From an uncultured Litoreibacter sp. (GTDB taxonomy: Bacteria; Pseudomonadota; Alphaproteobacteria; Rhodobacterales; Rhodobacteraceae): a DNA stretch of 64,000 nucleotides. A model generated the notes under the pieces. It worked only from the letters and a program-made list of their open reading frames with translations. It did no database searches and had not been told where the DNA came from. Positions 8,554 to 17,281 of this stretch are shown piece by piece. Position numbers and translations under genes: made by a program. Numbering within the stretch: the stretch's first letter is position 1; every line of letters starts with the position of its first letter. Location: the NCBI GenBank assembly GCA_947493265.1, contig CANLQL010000002.1:744001-808000 (forward strand), given 5' to 3'.

Positions 8554-9336
8554 ATGTATGATTTTGAACTGCAACGACCCGCGACAATTGCGCAGGCGGT
8601 TGAAGCTTTATCTTCTGACGAGGCGCAAGCGCTGGGCGGTGGTCAAACATTGATCCCCACGCTTAAACAGCGGCTTGCGAGCCCTGAAGTTCTGGTCAGC
8701 CTGTCGGGCATTGCCGAGATGATTGGCATCTGCACCGATGATGCGGGGCGGCTGTGTATTGGCGGGGCCACGACCCATGCTCAGGTTGCTCTGGATACAA
8801 CCTATCCGGCGCTGGCAGCAATGGCATCGCATATTGGCGATCCGGCCGTGCGCAATCGTGGGACGATCGGGGGCAGCGTTGCCAACAATGATCCGGCCGC
8901 GTGCTATCCGGCGGCAGTTCTGGCTTCAGGCGCGACGATCCAAACCAATACGCGCGAAATCTCTGCGGATGATTTCTTCGAAGGAATGTTTGCGACGGCG
9001 TTGGACGAGGAGGAGATTATCACCGAGGTGAAATTCCCCGTGCCCGAAGCTGCAAACTATCAGAAATTCGTGCAGCCCGCGTCCCGTTTCGCGATGGTGG
9101 GCGTGTTTGTTGCCAAGTTTTCGGAGGGTGTGCGGGTCGCTATCACCGGCGCATCAGAAGACGGTGTGTTCCGCTGGACGGAGGCTGAAGAGGCTTTGAG
9201 CGCGCATTTCTCAGCTGACGCGATTTCCGGCCTTTCGCTGGACGGATCGGAGATGATTTCCGATCTGCATGGCACGGGCGACTACCGGGCGCATCTTGCC
9301 AAGGTGATGACCGGGCGGGCTGTCGCGGCGGCCTAG
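8554..9336 (+). CDS. coxM: FAD-binding subunit of a molybdenum hydroxylase (CoxM-like)
   Basis: A 260-residue medium subunit of the xanthine dehydrogenase/CO dehydrogenase family. FAD-binding motifs are visible: ALGGGQTLIPTLKQRL (about residues 29-44), GGATTHAQVA (about 70) and TIGGSVANNDPAACYP (about 105-120). I chose the ATG at 8554 (MYDFELQRPATIAQ) with AGGGAG upstream; the longer frame from 8482 runs back into coxS. It is the last gene of the puuD-coxGSM strand and is followed by a strong terminator, so no large subunit follows in this operon. Confidence 0.9.
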   Translation: MYDFELQRPATIAQAVEALSSDEAQALGGGQTLIPTLKQRLASPEVLVSLSGIAEMIGICTDDAGRLCIGGATTHAQVALDTTYPALAAMASHIGDPAVRNRGTIGGSVANNDPAACYPAAVLASGATIQTNTREISADDFFEGMFATALDEEEIITEVKFPVPEAANYQKFVQPASRFAMVGVFVAKFSEGVRVAITGASEDGVFRWTEAEEALSAHFSADAISGLSLDGSEMISDLHGTGDYRAHLAKVMTGRAVAAA

Positions 9337-9356
9337 TATCCGGCAAGCAGACATGA

Positions 9357-9400
9357 AAAAGCCCCGCATGGCTGACACCGTGCGGGGCTTAATTTTGTTC
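9357..9400. terminator. Bidirectional terminator between coxM and a peptidoglycan-binding protein gene
   Basis: A 10-bp perfect stem, AAGCCCCGCA (9359-9368) with TGCGGGGCTT (9381-9390). It is flanked by AAAAA on the left and AATTTT on the right, so it can end coxM transcription on plus and the convergent gene on minus. Confidence 0.85.
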
Positions 9401-9411
9401 TGTGTCGCGAT

Positions 9412-10755
9412 TTAGTTTTCGACTTTGAAGGTCGGCAGCGCGCTGACTGGCTGAACTTGTGGTGCGGTTGCGGTTGTCGCCGCTGCGCCCAAATTCAGTG
9501 TCGCTTTGCGCAGCAAAGCTGTGCGCTCTGGTTGGCCCGGCGCGAACACAGGTGTCACACCTGATTCAACCGTGCTCAGCGCTGACTCGTACCAGTCTTT
9601 TGCCAGATCCGGGCGCTTCGCAGCCCCGATACCTTGTGCCAGGTGGTGGCCCAAAAGCTCTCCGTACGGTGCTTCACCAAGGACGCTTAGCAGCAAGGCA
9701 GAGCCAATCGCGACATTCATGTCGTCCGTGCGGTAGCCCACAGACAGGCAGATTTTCGATGTGCCCGCCAATTGCGCTGGGGCCATGCCGGAGGTTTGCA
9801 CAAAGCTTGAAACGTCTTGGCTCACCGCTGCACGCGGTTTCTGAGACACCGAAGCAGCCAGTGTGGACAGTGTCGCGCCGAAGCCTTTGCACTGCGCAGC
9901 GATCTGTTCCGGTGTGAAGCCCTGCACTTTGGAGATCAGGTCTTCACCTTGTGACACCGCATAGGTCCGCGCCAGACAGAACTGTTCGTTCAGGGCGAAG
10001 TTGGCATCGGTCATGGTCGCTTGCGTTGCAAAGCCACCATTTGATGAGGTCAGCAAGCTGATCTGGTTACAATGGGAGGTCAGCGACGTGGTTTCTGTCG
10101 CGCTGCCAAAGAAAGACGGCAAAGCTGCGCCGGGCTGCGCGGGTGTTGCAACCAATGTGGCGACGCCAGCAGGGGCCGGTGTCGGGGCTGGCTGAACTTG
10201 AGGTGCAACGACGACTGTGGTTGTCGCAGGTGCGGCTGGTGTCACAGCCGGAGCTACTGCCAGAACGCTGCCACCTGCCGCTTGCTGGTCCCGATACTGA
10301 AGTAGCAAGCCGCGTGACCCTTGTGGGTTCGTGGCAATCAACTGGTTCGTTGCGGCACCACCGGCCAACGCGCGGTTGTAAGACGTCAGCAGGAAGTCCT
10401 TTTCGAACTGTGTCAGCTGGCCTGTGGCCGCATAGCCCATATGAGCCTGATATGTCGAAACCGCTGCGCGGGAGTTGCGCCCCATCACTCCATCAGGCGT
10501 CCCAGCCGGGAACCCGAAGTAGTTCAGCGAGGTCTGAATTTGCCGGTTTTCGGCACGCGCTGCGGAATTGTAATTTCTGGTTGAGCGGGTGACAGTCCGC
10601 GTCTGTTTGCGCTGTGAATTGCGCACCAATGCGCTGCCAACAACACCGACAACGGCACCGGCGACGAAATCACCGGCATCTGCGGATGCGCGCGATGTCG
10701 GGCTCATGATTACAAGTGCTGCGGCACAAGCCATTGAAATATTTCTGAAAACCAT
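9412..10755 (-). CDS. Exported protein with peptidoglycan-binding domain
   Basis: A 447-residue protein with a signal peptide (MVFRNISMACAAALVIM, cleavage near ASA). A glycine-rich hydrophobic segment follows (DAGDFVAGAVVGVVG), then a PG_binding_1-type repeat at about residues 65-125 (GFPAGTPDGVMGRNSRAAVSTY). The middle is rich in Ala, Pro and Val; the C-terminal half has no family I recognise. It probably acts in the periplasm on or near the cell wall. I preferred the ATG at 10755, which has GAGG about 7 nt upstream, to the GTG at 10767. Confidence 0.75.
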   Translation of the reverse strand: MVFRNISMACAAALVIMSPTSRASADAGDFVAGAVVGVVGSALVRNSQRKQTRTVTRSTRNYNSAARAENRQIQTSLNYFGFPAGTPDGVMGRNSRAAVSTYQAHMGYAATGQLTQFEKDFLLTSYNRALAGGAATNQLIATNPQGSRGLLLQYRDQQAAGGSVLAVAPAVTPAAPATTTVVVAPQVQPAPTPAPAGVATLVATPAQPGAALPSFFGSATETTSLTSHCNQISLLTSSNGGFATQATMTDANFALNEQFCLARTYAVSQGEDLISKVQGFTPEQIAAQCKGFGATLSTLAASVSQKPRAAVSQDVSSFVQTSGMAPAQLAGTSKICLSVGYRTDDMNVAIGSALLLSVLGEAPYGELLGHHLAQGIGAAKRPDLAKDWYESALSTVESGVTPVFAPGQPERTALLRKATLNLGAAATTATAPQVQPVSALPTFKVEN

Positions 10756-11065
10756 CTCATTCCTCACTTAAATACTGAATCTCTTTGTTATTTTACCACG
10801 TTTGCGCGGATTCTCTATCAGTGATTTTGGCGGGGCTTTCCAAACCGACGGCGCGGTCATGGGCAAAGACGCGAGAGGCTGCGGTTAAACTCTGCTGCAA
10901 AATTTTCTGGAAATGGGCAGGGCTTCTAAGGTATTATTGCTCAAAAGGTGCCGCCCTCTTCGGGGCTGCGCATCTCTTTCGAAGTCGAACCCCCGCGGGC
11001 CGGGGCAATTTGAATTTTGCGTGGGGGGCACGGAATCCACGCAAGACCTTCGTTGGAGAACCGCT
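10756..11065. other. 310-bp leader/promoter region upstream of hpd
   Basis: No gene is supported here. The stretch is the divergent promoter region of the peptidoglycan-binding protein gene and hpd. Several GC-rich inverted repeats lie in the last 120 bp. The clearest is TTGCGTGG (11017-11024) with CCACGCAA (11037-11044), an 8-bp stem ending 21 nt before the hpd start codon. It may be a 5' leader hairpin; no known riboswitch was recognised. Confidence 0.4.
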
Positions 11066-12166
11066 ATGGGACCCTTCCCACATGACGCACCAAAAGCCAA
11101 AATTGACAGCCACAATATCGCCGGAACCGATGGGTTCGAATTTGTAGAATTTGCCCATCCTGACGCTGGCGTTCTGGAAAATTTGTTCACACAGATGGGC
11201 TATGTCGAGGTTGCGCGACACAAGACCAAAGACATCTCTTTGTATCGGCAGGGGGCTGTTAACTACCTGATCAACCGCGAGCCGGGCAGCCATGCTGCGC
11301 AATTTGTTGACGACCATGGACCCTGTGCGCCGGCAATGGCGTGGCGCACAGTTGATGCCGCCCATGCCTTGAAATGCGCGCTGGATTACGGTGCGAAGGA
11401 ATATACTGGTCCTGGCAAATCGCTCGACGTGCCAGCGGTGATCGGCATTGGCGGCTCCCTGCTGTATTTCGTGGAAGACTACGACGCAGGCAAATCGCCC
11501 TATACGCAGGAATTCGACTGGATTGGCGAGGTGGATCCCCGCCCGGTGGGGGCAGGGTTCTATTATCTCGACCACCTGACCCATAACGTGATGCGCGGAA
11601 ATATGGACACGTGGTACAAGTTCTATGCGACTGCGTTCAATTTCAAAGAGATCAAGTTTTTCGACATTCAAGGCAAGATGACGGGCCTGACCAGTCGGGC
11701 CTTGACCTCACCGTGCGGTAAAATCCGGATACCGATTAACGAAAGCGCGGATGAAAACAGCCAGATTGAAGAATACCTGAAACGCTATAAAGGCGAAGGT
11801 ATTCAGCATATCGCGGTTGGCTGCGACGACATTTACTCCTGCACTGATCTGATTGGGGACAATGGTCTTAGGTTCATGCCGGGTCCGCCGGAGGTCTATT
11901 ATGACAAATCCTTCGCCCGTGTCTCAGGCCACGAGGAACCGATCGACCGTATGAAGAAGAACGGCATTTTGATCGATGGCGAAGGCGTTGTCGGCGGTGG
12001 CGAGACGCGCATCTTGCTGCAAATATTCTCCAAAACCGTGATTGGCCCAATTTTCTTTGAGTTCATTCAGCGCAAAGGTGATGACGGCTTCGGCGAAGGG
12101 AATTTCAAAGCATTGTTTGAATCCATTGAAGAGGATCAGATCCAACGCGGTATCTTGAAAGCCTAG
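11066..12166 (+). CDS. hpd: 4-hydroxyphenylpyruvate dioxygenase
   Basis: A 366-residue vicinal-oxygen-chelate dioxygenase that turns 4-hydroxyphenylpyruvate into homogentisate in tyrosine degradation. The non-heme iron ligands expected for the family are visible: His170 in LDHLTHNV, His248 in IQHIAVG and Glu332 in FFEFIQRKGDD. The C-terminal GFGEGNFKALFESIE helix is also typical. I set the start at 11066 (MGPFPHDAPKAK), preceded by GGAG; the longer open frame from 10913 is leader sequence. Homogentisate dioxygenase and its partners are not in the window. Confidence 0.95.
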   Translation: MGPFPHDAPKAKIDSHNIAGTDGFEFVEFAHPDAGVLENLFTQMGYVEVARHKTKDISLYRQGAVNYLINREPGSHAAQFVDDHGPCAPAMAWRTVDAAHALKCALDYGAKEYTGPGKSLDVPAVIGIGGSLLYFVEDYDAGKSPYTQEFDWIGEVDPRPVGAGFYYLDHLTHNVMRGNMDTWYKFYATAFNFKEIKFFDIQGKMTGLTSRALTSPCGKIRIPINESADENSQIEEYLKRYKGEGIQHIAVGCDDIYSCTDLIGDNGLRFMPGPPEVYYDKSFARVSGHEEPIDRMKKNGILIDGEGVVGGGETRILLQIFSKTVIGPIFFEFIQRKGDDGFGEGNFKALFESIEEDQIQRGILKA

Positions 12167-12206
12167 CCATCGCCGTGGACTGGTGACATCGCCAGGATTG
12201 CGCTAA

Positions 12207-13259
12207 ATGCAATCGGTGAAACACTTCCTTGCGAATGAAAGCCGTGCGCAAAAGCTGATGGACCAGATCAAGCCACATAGATTGTCGGTCGCCCCGATGA
12301 TGGATTGGACAGACAGGCATTGCAGGTATCTGCATCGCCTGATGTCGGCGCGCACGCTGCTTTATACGGAAATGATCACCGCGCCTGCATTGGTGCGGGG
12401 AGGGGCGACGCATCTGTTGGACTATGATCAAAGCGAACACCCAGTGGCGGTGCAGCTTGGTGGTTCTGATCCGGCAGAGCTTGCACAGGCGGCGGTGATT
12501 TGCGCGCAGCATGGCTATGACGAGATTAACCTGAATGTTGGCTGCCCCTCGGATCGGGTGCAATCGGGATGTTTCGGCGCTGTGTTGATGGAGCGGCCCC
12601 AACTGGTGGCCGATTGCGTGCGGGCGATGATCGACGCACAACCGGTTGAAGTGACGGTGAAATGCCGGATCGGGGTGGATGATCAGGACCCGGAACTGGT
12701 CCTGCCGGATTTTCTTCGCCGGATCGCGGATGCTGGCGTTACTCGCGTCGCAATTCACGCACGCAAAGCATGGCTGCAAGGTCTCAGCCCGAAGGAAAAC
12801 CGTGACATCCCGCCATTGGACTATGGGCTTGTTCACCGGATGAAAGCTGCGTTTCCTGAGTTGGATATCTTGCTCAATGGCGGCGTGGAGTCCTTGGATC
12901 AGGCGGTCGAAGCGTTGGAGGCCGGGCTGGATGGCGTGATGATCGGGCGGGCGGCATATCATACGCCCTCCGATATTTTGCTGGATGCAGATCAACGGAT
13001 TTATGGCGCAGCGACAGCTCCCAAAACGCCCCATCAGGTTGTGACTGACATGCAGAGCTATGTTGAGGCGCATCTTATCTCGGGTGGCAAGCTGGGCCAG
13101 ATCACACGTCATATGCTTGGACTGTTTGCTGGCCGTCCAGGCGCGCGCCAATGGCGCCGCCATCTGTCTGAGAATGCGCACCGACCCGGTGCTGGCTATG
13201 ACGTTGTGGCGCAGGCATTGGCCTTGGTGCCAGAAACAGATCTCCGTCAGACCGGATGA
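12207..13259 (+). CDS. dusA: tRNA-dihydrouridine(20/20a) synthase
   Basis: A 350-residue FMN-dependent enzyme that reduces uridine in the tRNA D-loop. The N-terminal SVAPMMDWTDRHCRYLHR, the catalytic-Cys motif NVGCPSDRVQSG (about residue 113) and the C-terminal HMLGLFAGRPGARQWRRHLS are diagnostic of DusA. The ATG at 12207 is used; an internal ATG at 12258 would remove 17 residues of less conserved N-terminus. Its stop overlaps the start of the next gene (ATGA), so the two are translationally coupled. Confidence 0.95.
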   Translation: MQSVKHFLANESRAQKLMDQIKPHRLSVAPMMDWTDRHCRYLHRLMSARTLLYTEMITAPALVRGGATHLLDYDQSEHPVAVQLGGSDPAELAQAAVICAQHGYDEINLNVGCPSDRVQSGCFGAVLMERPQLVADCVRAMIDAQPVEVTVKCRIGVDDQDPELVLPDFLRRIADAGVTRVAIHARKAWLQGLSPKENRDIPPLDYGLVHRMKAAFPELDILLNGGVESLDQAVEALEAGLDGVMIGRAAYHTPSDILLDADQRIYGAATAPKTPHQVVTDMQSYVEAHLISGGKLGQITRHMLGLFAGRPGARQWRRHLSENAHRPGAGYDVVAQALALVPETDLRQTG

Positions 13260-14044
13260 AAACGCTGTCCGATCTACAGACACATGGCTGGTGCCGTTTT
13301 GGCTGTGATGCGGAGCTTTCGGATTGGGTTCAAGCGATCAAACCAGCTGCGTTGCAGGCCGCAAGCGATCCCAAAGCGCAGGCTGATTGGTTGCGGCATG
13401 GCAAGACCTGGTTTGCGGGCGTAAACATTCTGCCAAATGACGGGCGCGGGGCTGTCGGCAGCTCTGGCCCGCTGCGCGGTGCAGCGGTGTCGTTTTTGCA
13501 GGGCCAGTTTGGGGTACAAGATTGGGACAATGCGCAAGTGTCGGTGATCTATCCCGGCTACCCAAAGCAGGATGCACAGGAAAGCGACGCGGCGCACAGG
13601 TTTCGCAAGAACCGCGATGCGGCGCATGTAGATGGGCTGTTGCCAATTGGCCCGGATCGCCGCCGCCACATGCAAGAACCCCACGCTTTCGTTTTGGGGA
13701 TTCCGCTAAATCATACCGACGCTCAGGCCAGCCCGATGGTCGTTTGGGAAGGCAGTCACCTGATCATGCAGCGGGCGTTCCGCAAAGCCTTGGAAGATGT
13801 TGCCCCGGACAATTGGTCGGAAGTCGATCTGACGGAGGCCTATCATACCGCCCGCAAGGTCTGCTTTGACACCTGCACGCGCGTCGTCGTCCATGCAAAT
13901 CCGGGGGAAGCTTATGTAATTCACCGGCTTGCACTGCACGGCGTGGCCCCTTGGCAGGATGGCGCAACAGCCCCGCCGGAGGGGCGCATGATTGCTTATT
14001 TCCGACCTGAGAATCGTATCATTTCTGATTGGCTGTCCGGGTAG
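13256..14044 (+). CDS. PhyH-like Fe(II)/2-oxoglutarate oxygenase, substrate unknown
   Basis: A 262-residue protein with the facial triad expected of phytanoyl-CoA-dioxygenase-like enzymes: an HxD (HVDG, about residues 124-127) and a distal His in IHRLALHG (about 222-229). An Arg follows in GRMIAYFRPE, positioned to bind 2-oxoglutarate. It overlaps dusA by 4 bp. Coupling to dusA raises the possibility of a tRNA- or translation-related substrate, but that is only positional. I do not recognise a characterised member. Confidence 0.65.
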   Translation: MKTLSDLQTHGWCRFGCDAELSDWVQAIKPAALQAASDPKAQADWLRHGKTWFAGVNILPNDGRGAVGSSGPLRGAAVSFLQGQFGVQDWDNAQVSVIYPGYPKQDAQESDAAHRFRKNRDAAHVDGLLPIGPDRRRHMQEPHAFVLGIPLNHTDAQASPMVVWEGSHLIMQRAFRKALEDVAPDNWSEVDLTEAYHTARKVCFDTCTRVVVHANPGEAYVIHRLALHGVAPWQDGATAPPEGRMIAYFRPENRIISDWLSG

Positions 14045-14370
14045 GTCCCTGAGAACGCAGCGTTTTGTCAGAACTGCGCTGTTTCTGTGCCCATTTTTGC
14101 GCCAAATGCTCAAAAAACGCTGTTTACCCCACGTTAATAAAACCTTGATCCGGCGGTTTTTGAAACGTGCAAATTTTTCGGAAAACGCACCAATCACACT
14201 GCGAATCTTCATGAATTCAGGGGTATAGGCCGATTTGATTCGAATATTTGGCCGCGCAAATAACCGGATTTCTGGTTAACAAAATCATAATTGCGCCCGA
14301 TACCGGCCATATTTCGCCCCAATTTAGGCGACAACTTGCCGATAACCGAGGGGATCAAAGGCTTTCTCAA
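14045..14370. other. AT-rich 326-bp stretch without a clear gene
   Basis: This region is visibly AT-richer than its surroundings. A weak terminator-like hairpin, AAAACC (14139-14144) with GGTTTT (14155-14160) then T, may end the dusA transcript. Nothing else is convincing. It may hold the promoter of the two small genes that follow. Confidence 0.4.
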
Positions 14371-14529
14371 ATGATATTGGAATTCGGAAATATTCTGGTG
14401 TTCTTCTTTTCAGCGTTCCTGCTGATGGAATCTTTGGGACTGAGTATCGTACCTGGTTGGGCGAAATCGTATGTATTTATCGTCATTGCTGGAACGCTTG
14501 TCATGGTGGGTGGCAGCGCAGTCGTCTAG
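14371..14529 (+). CDS. Possible 52-residue membrane protein
   Basis: Translation from the ATG at 14371 gives a very hydrophobic protein with two predicted membrane spans: residues 4-21 (EFGNILVFFFSAFLLMES) and about 31-51 (KSYVFIVIAGTLVMVGG). The longer open frame from 14248 adds a poorly coding-like N-terminus. There is no strong ribosome binding site. It is followed after 11 bp by another tiny hydrophobic frame, suggesting a small pair. No family is recognised, and it could be spurious. Confidence 0.35.
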   Translation: MILEFGNILVFFFSAFLLMESLGLSIVPGWAKSYVFIVIAGTLVMVGGSAVV

Positions 14530-14540
14530 GGGGGCGGGGC

Positions 14541-14780
14541 ATGTATTTAACATTTTGTCGCGTCTTCCTGATCATGGTGATCAGCTGCACGCTATTCCTG
14601 TTTCTTGCAGGCCATTTCTACGCCGCCATTAGCTGTACATTCATCGTCATTATCCAAAGAACGGCCGTCTTGATCGCAGATGTCTTCTTCGATTTCTTTA
14701 CGGGCCGGCCGCTTATTCGAGCCCGCAAACCCTACGAATACGAACCGGTCGCGGCCAATAGCAGAATTCCTGCTGAATAA
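14541..14780 (+). CDS. Possible 79-residue membrane protein
   Basis: The frame starts MYLTFCRVFLIMVISCTLFL after a G-rich stretch. Residues about 4-45 are strongly hydrophobic (one long or two short spans), and the tail is charged (RARKPYEYEP). It lies 11 bp after the previous tiny frame and ends 3 bp before the convergent TetR gene. It is not assigned to a family. The hydrophobic profile and tight packing argue for a real gene, but homology would be needed. Confidence 0.4.
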   Translation: MYLTFCRVFLIMVISCTLFLFLAGHFYAAISCTFIVIIQRTAVLIADVFFDFFTGRPLIRARKPYEYEPVAANSRIPAE

Positions 14781-14783
14781 GCG

Positions 14784-15401
14784 TCAGTGATCGGGCTCTA
14801 TCAGCCCCAATCCCCTGAGATAAATCCCAATCCCCGTTTCCAGAAGGTCTTCTGGCGGAAATGGTGCTTGTGCGCCGGGGGCTCCGCGGGCGAACAATTC
14901 GACGACCCCGTGGCTCATCGCCCAGATATGGCTTGAAAACATCGTTGCCGGGGGTCTGCGGTCTTCGGGGATGTGTTGTGACAAGGCCTCCGCGGCCTGT
15001 TCCAGAATAGCGCGGGAGCGGTCTGCCGCGAACCCAAGCTCTGGATGGGCCTGTACGCTAACACCACTTTCAAACATCGCCATGTAATGCCCGGGAAACT
15101 TGCGCGCGAAGGCCAGATACGCGCGCCCGGTGCTTTCAAAGGCGGCCAAGGCCGTTGGCTGTCCGTCGGCATAGGCATGGTGCATCAGATCGGCAAAGAT
15201 ACGGTGGCCTTGCAAGGCGGCTTCCGCGATCAGAGCTTCCCGCCCCTCAAAATGTCGATAAACCGCGGCAGGGGTCACATCGGCGCGTTTCGCCGCTTCC
15301 GCCACGGTAAATCCGGTCGGGCCTTTCTGCTCAATCAAACTCAGCGCTGCATCGACCAGCGCCTGTTTGAGATTGCCGTGATGATAGCCGCGCTTAGGCA
15401 T
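14784..15401 (-). CDS. TetR-family transcriptional regulator (WHG-domain type)
   Basis: A 205-residue repressor. The N-terminal TetR helix-turn-helix is at about residues 8-55 ([20 protein letters not shown]), and the C-terminal effector domain contains [11 protein letters not shown], matching the WHG-type TetR C-terminal family. The start at 15401 ([19 protein letters not shown]) overlaps the ppk2 stop by 8 bp, so it is cotranscribed with and downstream of ppk2. Its targets are unknown; self-regulation of the ppk2 operon is possible. Confidence 0.87.
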   Translation of the reverse strand: MPKRGYHHGNLKQALVDAALSLIEQKGPTGFTVAEAAKRADVTPAAVYRHFEGREALIAEAALQGHRIFADLMHHAYADGQPTALAAFESTGRAYLAFARKFPGHYMAMFESGVSVQAHPELGFAADRSRAILEQAAEALSQHIPEDRRPPATMFSSHIWAMSHGVVELFARGAPGAQAPFPPEDLLETGIGIYLRGLGLIEPDH

Positions 15402-16263
15402 CCCAGATTTCCGGCCCTCCGCAAATCTTGTCATCGGGGTCGCAGGCCACTTTTGCATTTTTCCCGGCATAGTCGATTTTGGACAAAACCGCGCGAATGG
15501 CCGCGATACGCGCGCGCCGTTTGTCGTCCGAGCGCACGATGGTCCATGGCGCATGGTCAACATGGGTCGCATCAAATGTTTCGCGGATCGCTTTTGTGTA
15601 GGCGTCCCACCGGTTGAGGCCTTCGACGTCGATCCAGCTAAGCTTCCATTGCTTCAAAGGGTCGCTTTCTCGGTCTAGAAAGCGGCGCAGCTGTTCCGCC
15701 CGACCGACATTCAGCCACAGCTTGACCAGGGTGATACCTTCTTCCGTGATCATCTGCTCAAATTCCGGGGCCTGGCGGAAGAAATGGGCCCGCTGGGTGT
15801 CGGTGCAAAATTCAAACACATCCTCGACGACGCCGCGATTGTACCAGCTGCGGTCAAACAAAGTGACTTCACCTGCGCTTGGCAAGTGTTTGACATACCG
15901 TTGAAAATACCATTGGCCTTGTTCTGTTTCGGTGGGCTTGGACAGGGCAATGACTTTCGCGCCCCTCGGGTTCAGATTTTCGCGAAACCGCTTGATCGTG
16001 CCGCCTTTGCCTGCAGCGTCGCGCCCTTCATAGACGACGGCGACCCGCTGTCCGCTGTCTCGCAGGTGCGCCTGCATCTTGACCAATTCGATCTGCAGCG
16101 CGGCCAATGTGTCTTCGTATTCATCGCTGTCCATGCGGGTGTCATAGGGGTAGGTATCTGACAGGATGCGGTTTTTCTTGGCGTTTTTGATCGCGTCGCG
16201 CACCTCGTCCGGGGCGGTGTCTTTGTAAAATGCGCTGATCGCGCCATCAAAGGGCAGGGTCAT
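15394..16263 (-). CDS. ppk2: Polyphosphate kinase 2
   Basis: A 289-residue PPK2-family kinase that transfers phosphate between polyphosphate and nucleotides. It shows the Walker A loop GRDAAGKGG (80-88), the Walker B/lid region [10 protein letters not shown] (133-142) and the [15 protein letters not shown] helix. The length is that of a single-domain PPK2. Whether ADP, GDP or AMP is used cannot be read by eye. It starts the ppk2-tetR pair, 43 bp after the alpha/beta hydrolase stop on the same strand. Confidence 0.93.
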   Translation of the reverse strand: MTLPFDGAISAFYKDTAPDEVRDAIKNAKKNRILSDTYPYDTRMDSDEYEDTLAALQIELVKMQAHLRDSGQRVAVVYEGRDAAGKGGTIKRFRENLNPRGAKVIALSKPTETEQGQWYFQRYVKHLPSAGEVTLFDRSWYNRGVVEDVFEFCTDTQRAHFFRQAPEFEQMITEEGITLVKLWLNVGRAEQLRRFLDRESDPLKQWKLSWIDVEGLNRWDAYTKAIRETFDATHVDHAPWTIVRSDDKRRARIAAIRAVLSKIDYAGKNAKVACDPDDKICGGPEIWDA

Positions 16264-16306
16264 TGGGGCCTCTTCAGTTTGGTGAGGGGCAGTATGGCGG
16301 GTTGCG

Positions 16307-17281
16307 TCAGCGCAGGCCAGCGCGTTTTGCAGCGCGGTTTATGGCGGCAATGACCTCATCCTCGCGCGCGTGGTGCGGCATGTGGCCAACACCGTCCAAC
16401 ACAACCAGGTTTGAATCCGGAATTTGCTGGGACAGCGGTATCGAATGGATCGGCAACGGTACGGTCGTGTCTGCGTTGCCATGCACGATCTCAACGGGGA
16501 TGGTTAGGCCGTTGTAACGCTCTGCCATATTCACAATATGTGGCCGTAACCCATTGATTTGTTGTGTATTTGAATGAAGCGTGATGGTGCGCAGCGACAA
16601 TGCTGGGCCGATATGTTCAAGGTAGCCTTCCGGCACCGGATCAGGTTCAAATATCCCCTCTACGGAGTTTTCGATATAGCTGCGCGGCACAAACGCCGAC
16701 ACAAGCGGGATCACCAGTTTGCGCCCCAAAAACGTGTTGGTCAGGCGGTACCACGGGTCCAGCTTTCCGGGCCAGGGGTTCGATACACCTGAGACATTGA
16801 CGAATGCGGCGATGTTGTCGGGATGCTCCAACGCCCACGCCAAAGCAACCGCGCCGCCAAAGCTTTGGCCCAGTACGATCGGGTTGTCTGCACCCAGTTC
16901 GCGGGCGGCTTGCGACAGAAGATTTGCCTGCTCAATCGGGTTTTCGCCCAGACCTGCGCGACTTTCGATGCGCCCGGTATAGCCGTGACCGGGGCGATCC
17001 AGTGCAATCACGCGGAAGCTGTCTTTCAGCTTGCCAACAAGGGAGAACGTGAACTCCCGCGCATTGCCGCTTGCCCCGTGAAGCAGCACCAGATCAGGGC
17101 CTGCACCTTCCACATGGGCATGAACTTGCGTGCCATCGATTTGCAGGATCGGGCCGGTTGGCGGAAATTCTTCCAAGACATCCTGAGCGAGCGCGTTGGT
17201 TTTGTAGGTCACGATCACTCCGCAGATTGCGACGAACAGGCACAGCGCAAGGGCCACATATAACGCGCCCTTACGTGCCAA
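16307..17281 (-). CDS. Membrane-anchored alpha/beta hydrolase
   Basis: A 324-residue hydrolase. Residues 5-27 form an N-terminal signal anchor. The oxyanion region [11 protein letters not shown] follows at about 67-77, then the nucleophile elbow GQSFGG with Ser140, the acid region [10 protein letters not shown] and the His loop GVGHMPHH. A complete catalytic triad is therefore plausible. The fold resembles haloalkane dehalogenase/epoxide hydrolase-like esterases. The substrate is unknown. Its start overlaps the metA stop by 11 bp, so it is downstream in the metA operon. Confidence 0.8.
   Translation of the reverse strand: MARKGALYVALALCLFVAICGVIVTYKTNALAQDVLEEFPPTGPILQIDGTQVHAHVEGAGPDLVLLHGASGNAREFTFSLVGKLKDSFRVIALDRPGHGYTGRIESRAGLGENPIEQANLLSQAARELGADNPIVLGQSFGGAVALAWALEHPDNIAAFVNVSGVSNPWPGKLDPWYRLTNTFLGRKLVIPLVSAFVPRSYIENSVEGIFEPDPVPEGYLEHIGPALSLRTITLHSNTQQINGLRPHIVNMAERYNGLTIPVEIVHGNADTTVPLPIHSIPLSQQIPDSNLVVLDGVGHMPHHAREDEVIAAINRAAKRAGLR

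Noticed and set aside
10785-11147. Open frame of 120 codons, and the N-terminal extension of hpd from 10913
   Set aside because: The HPPD homology begins at MGPFPHDAPKAK (11066), which has its own ribosome binding site; the upstream translation is not protein-like.
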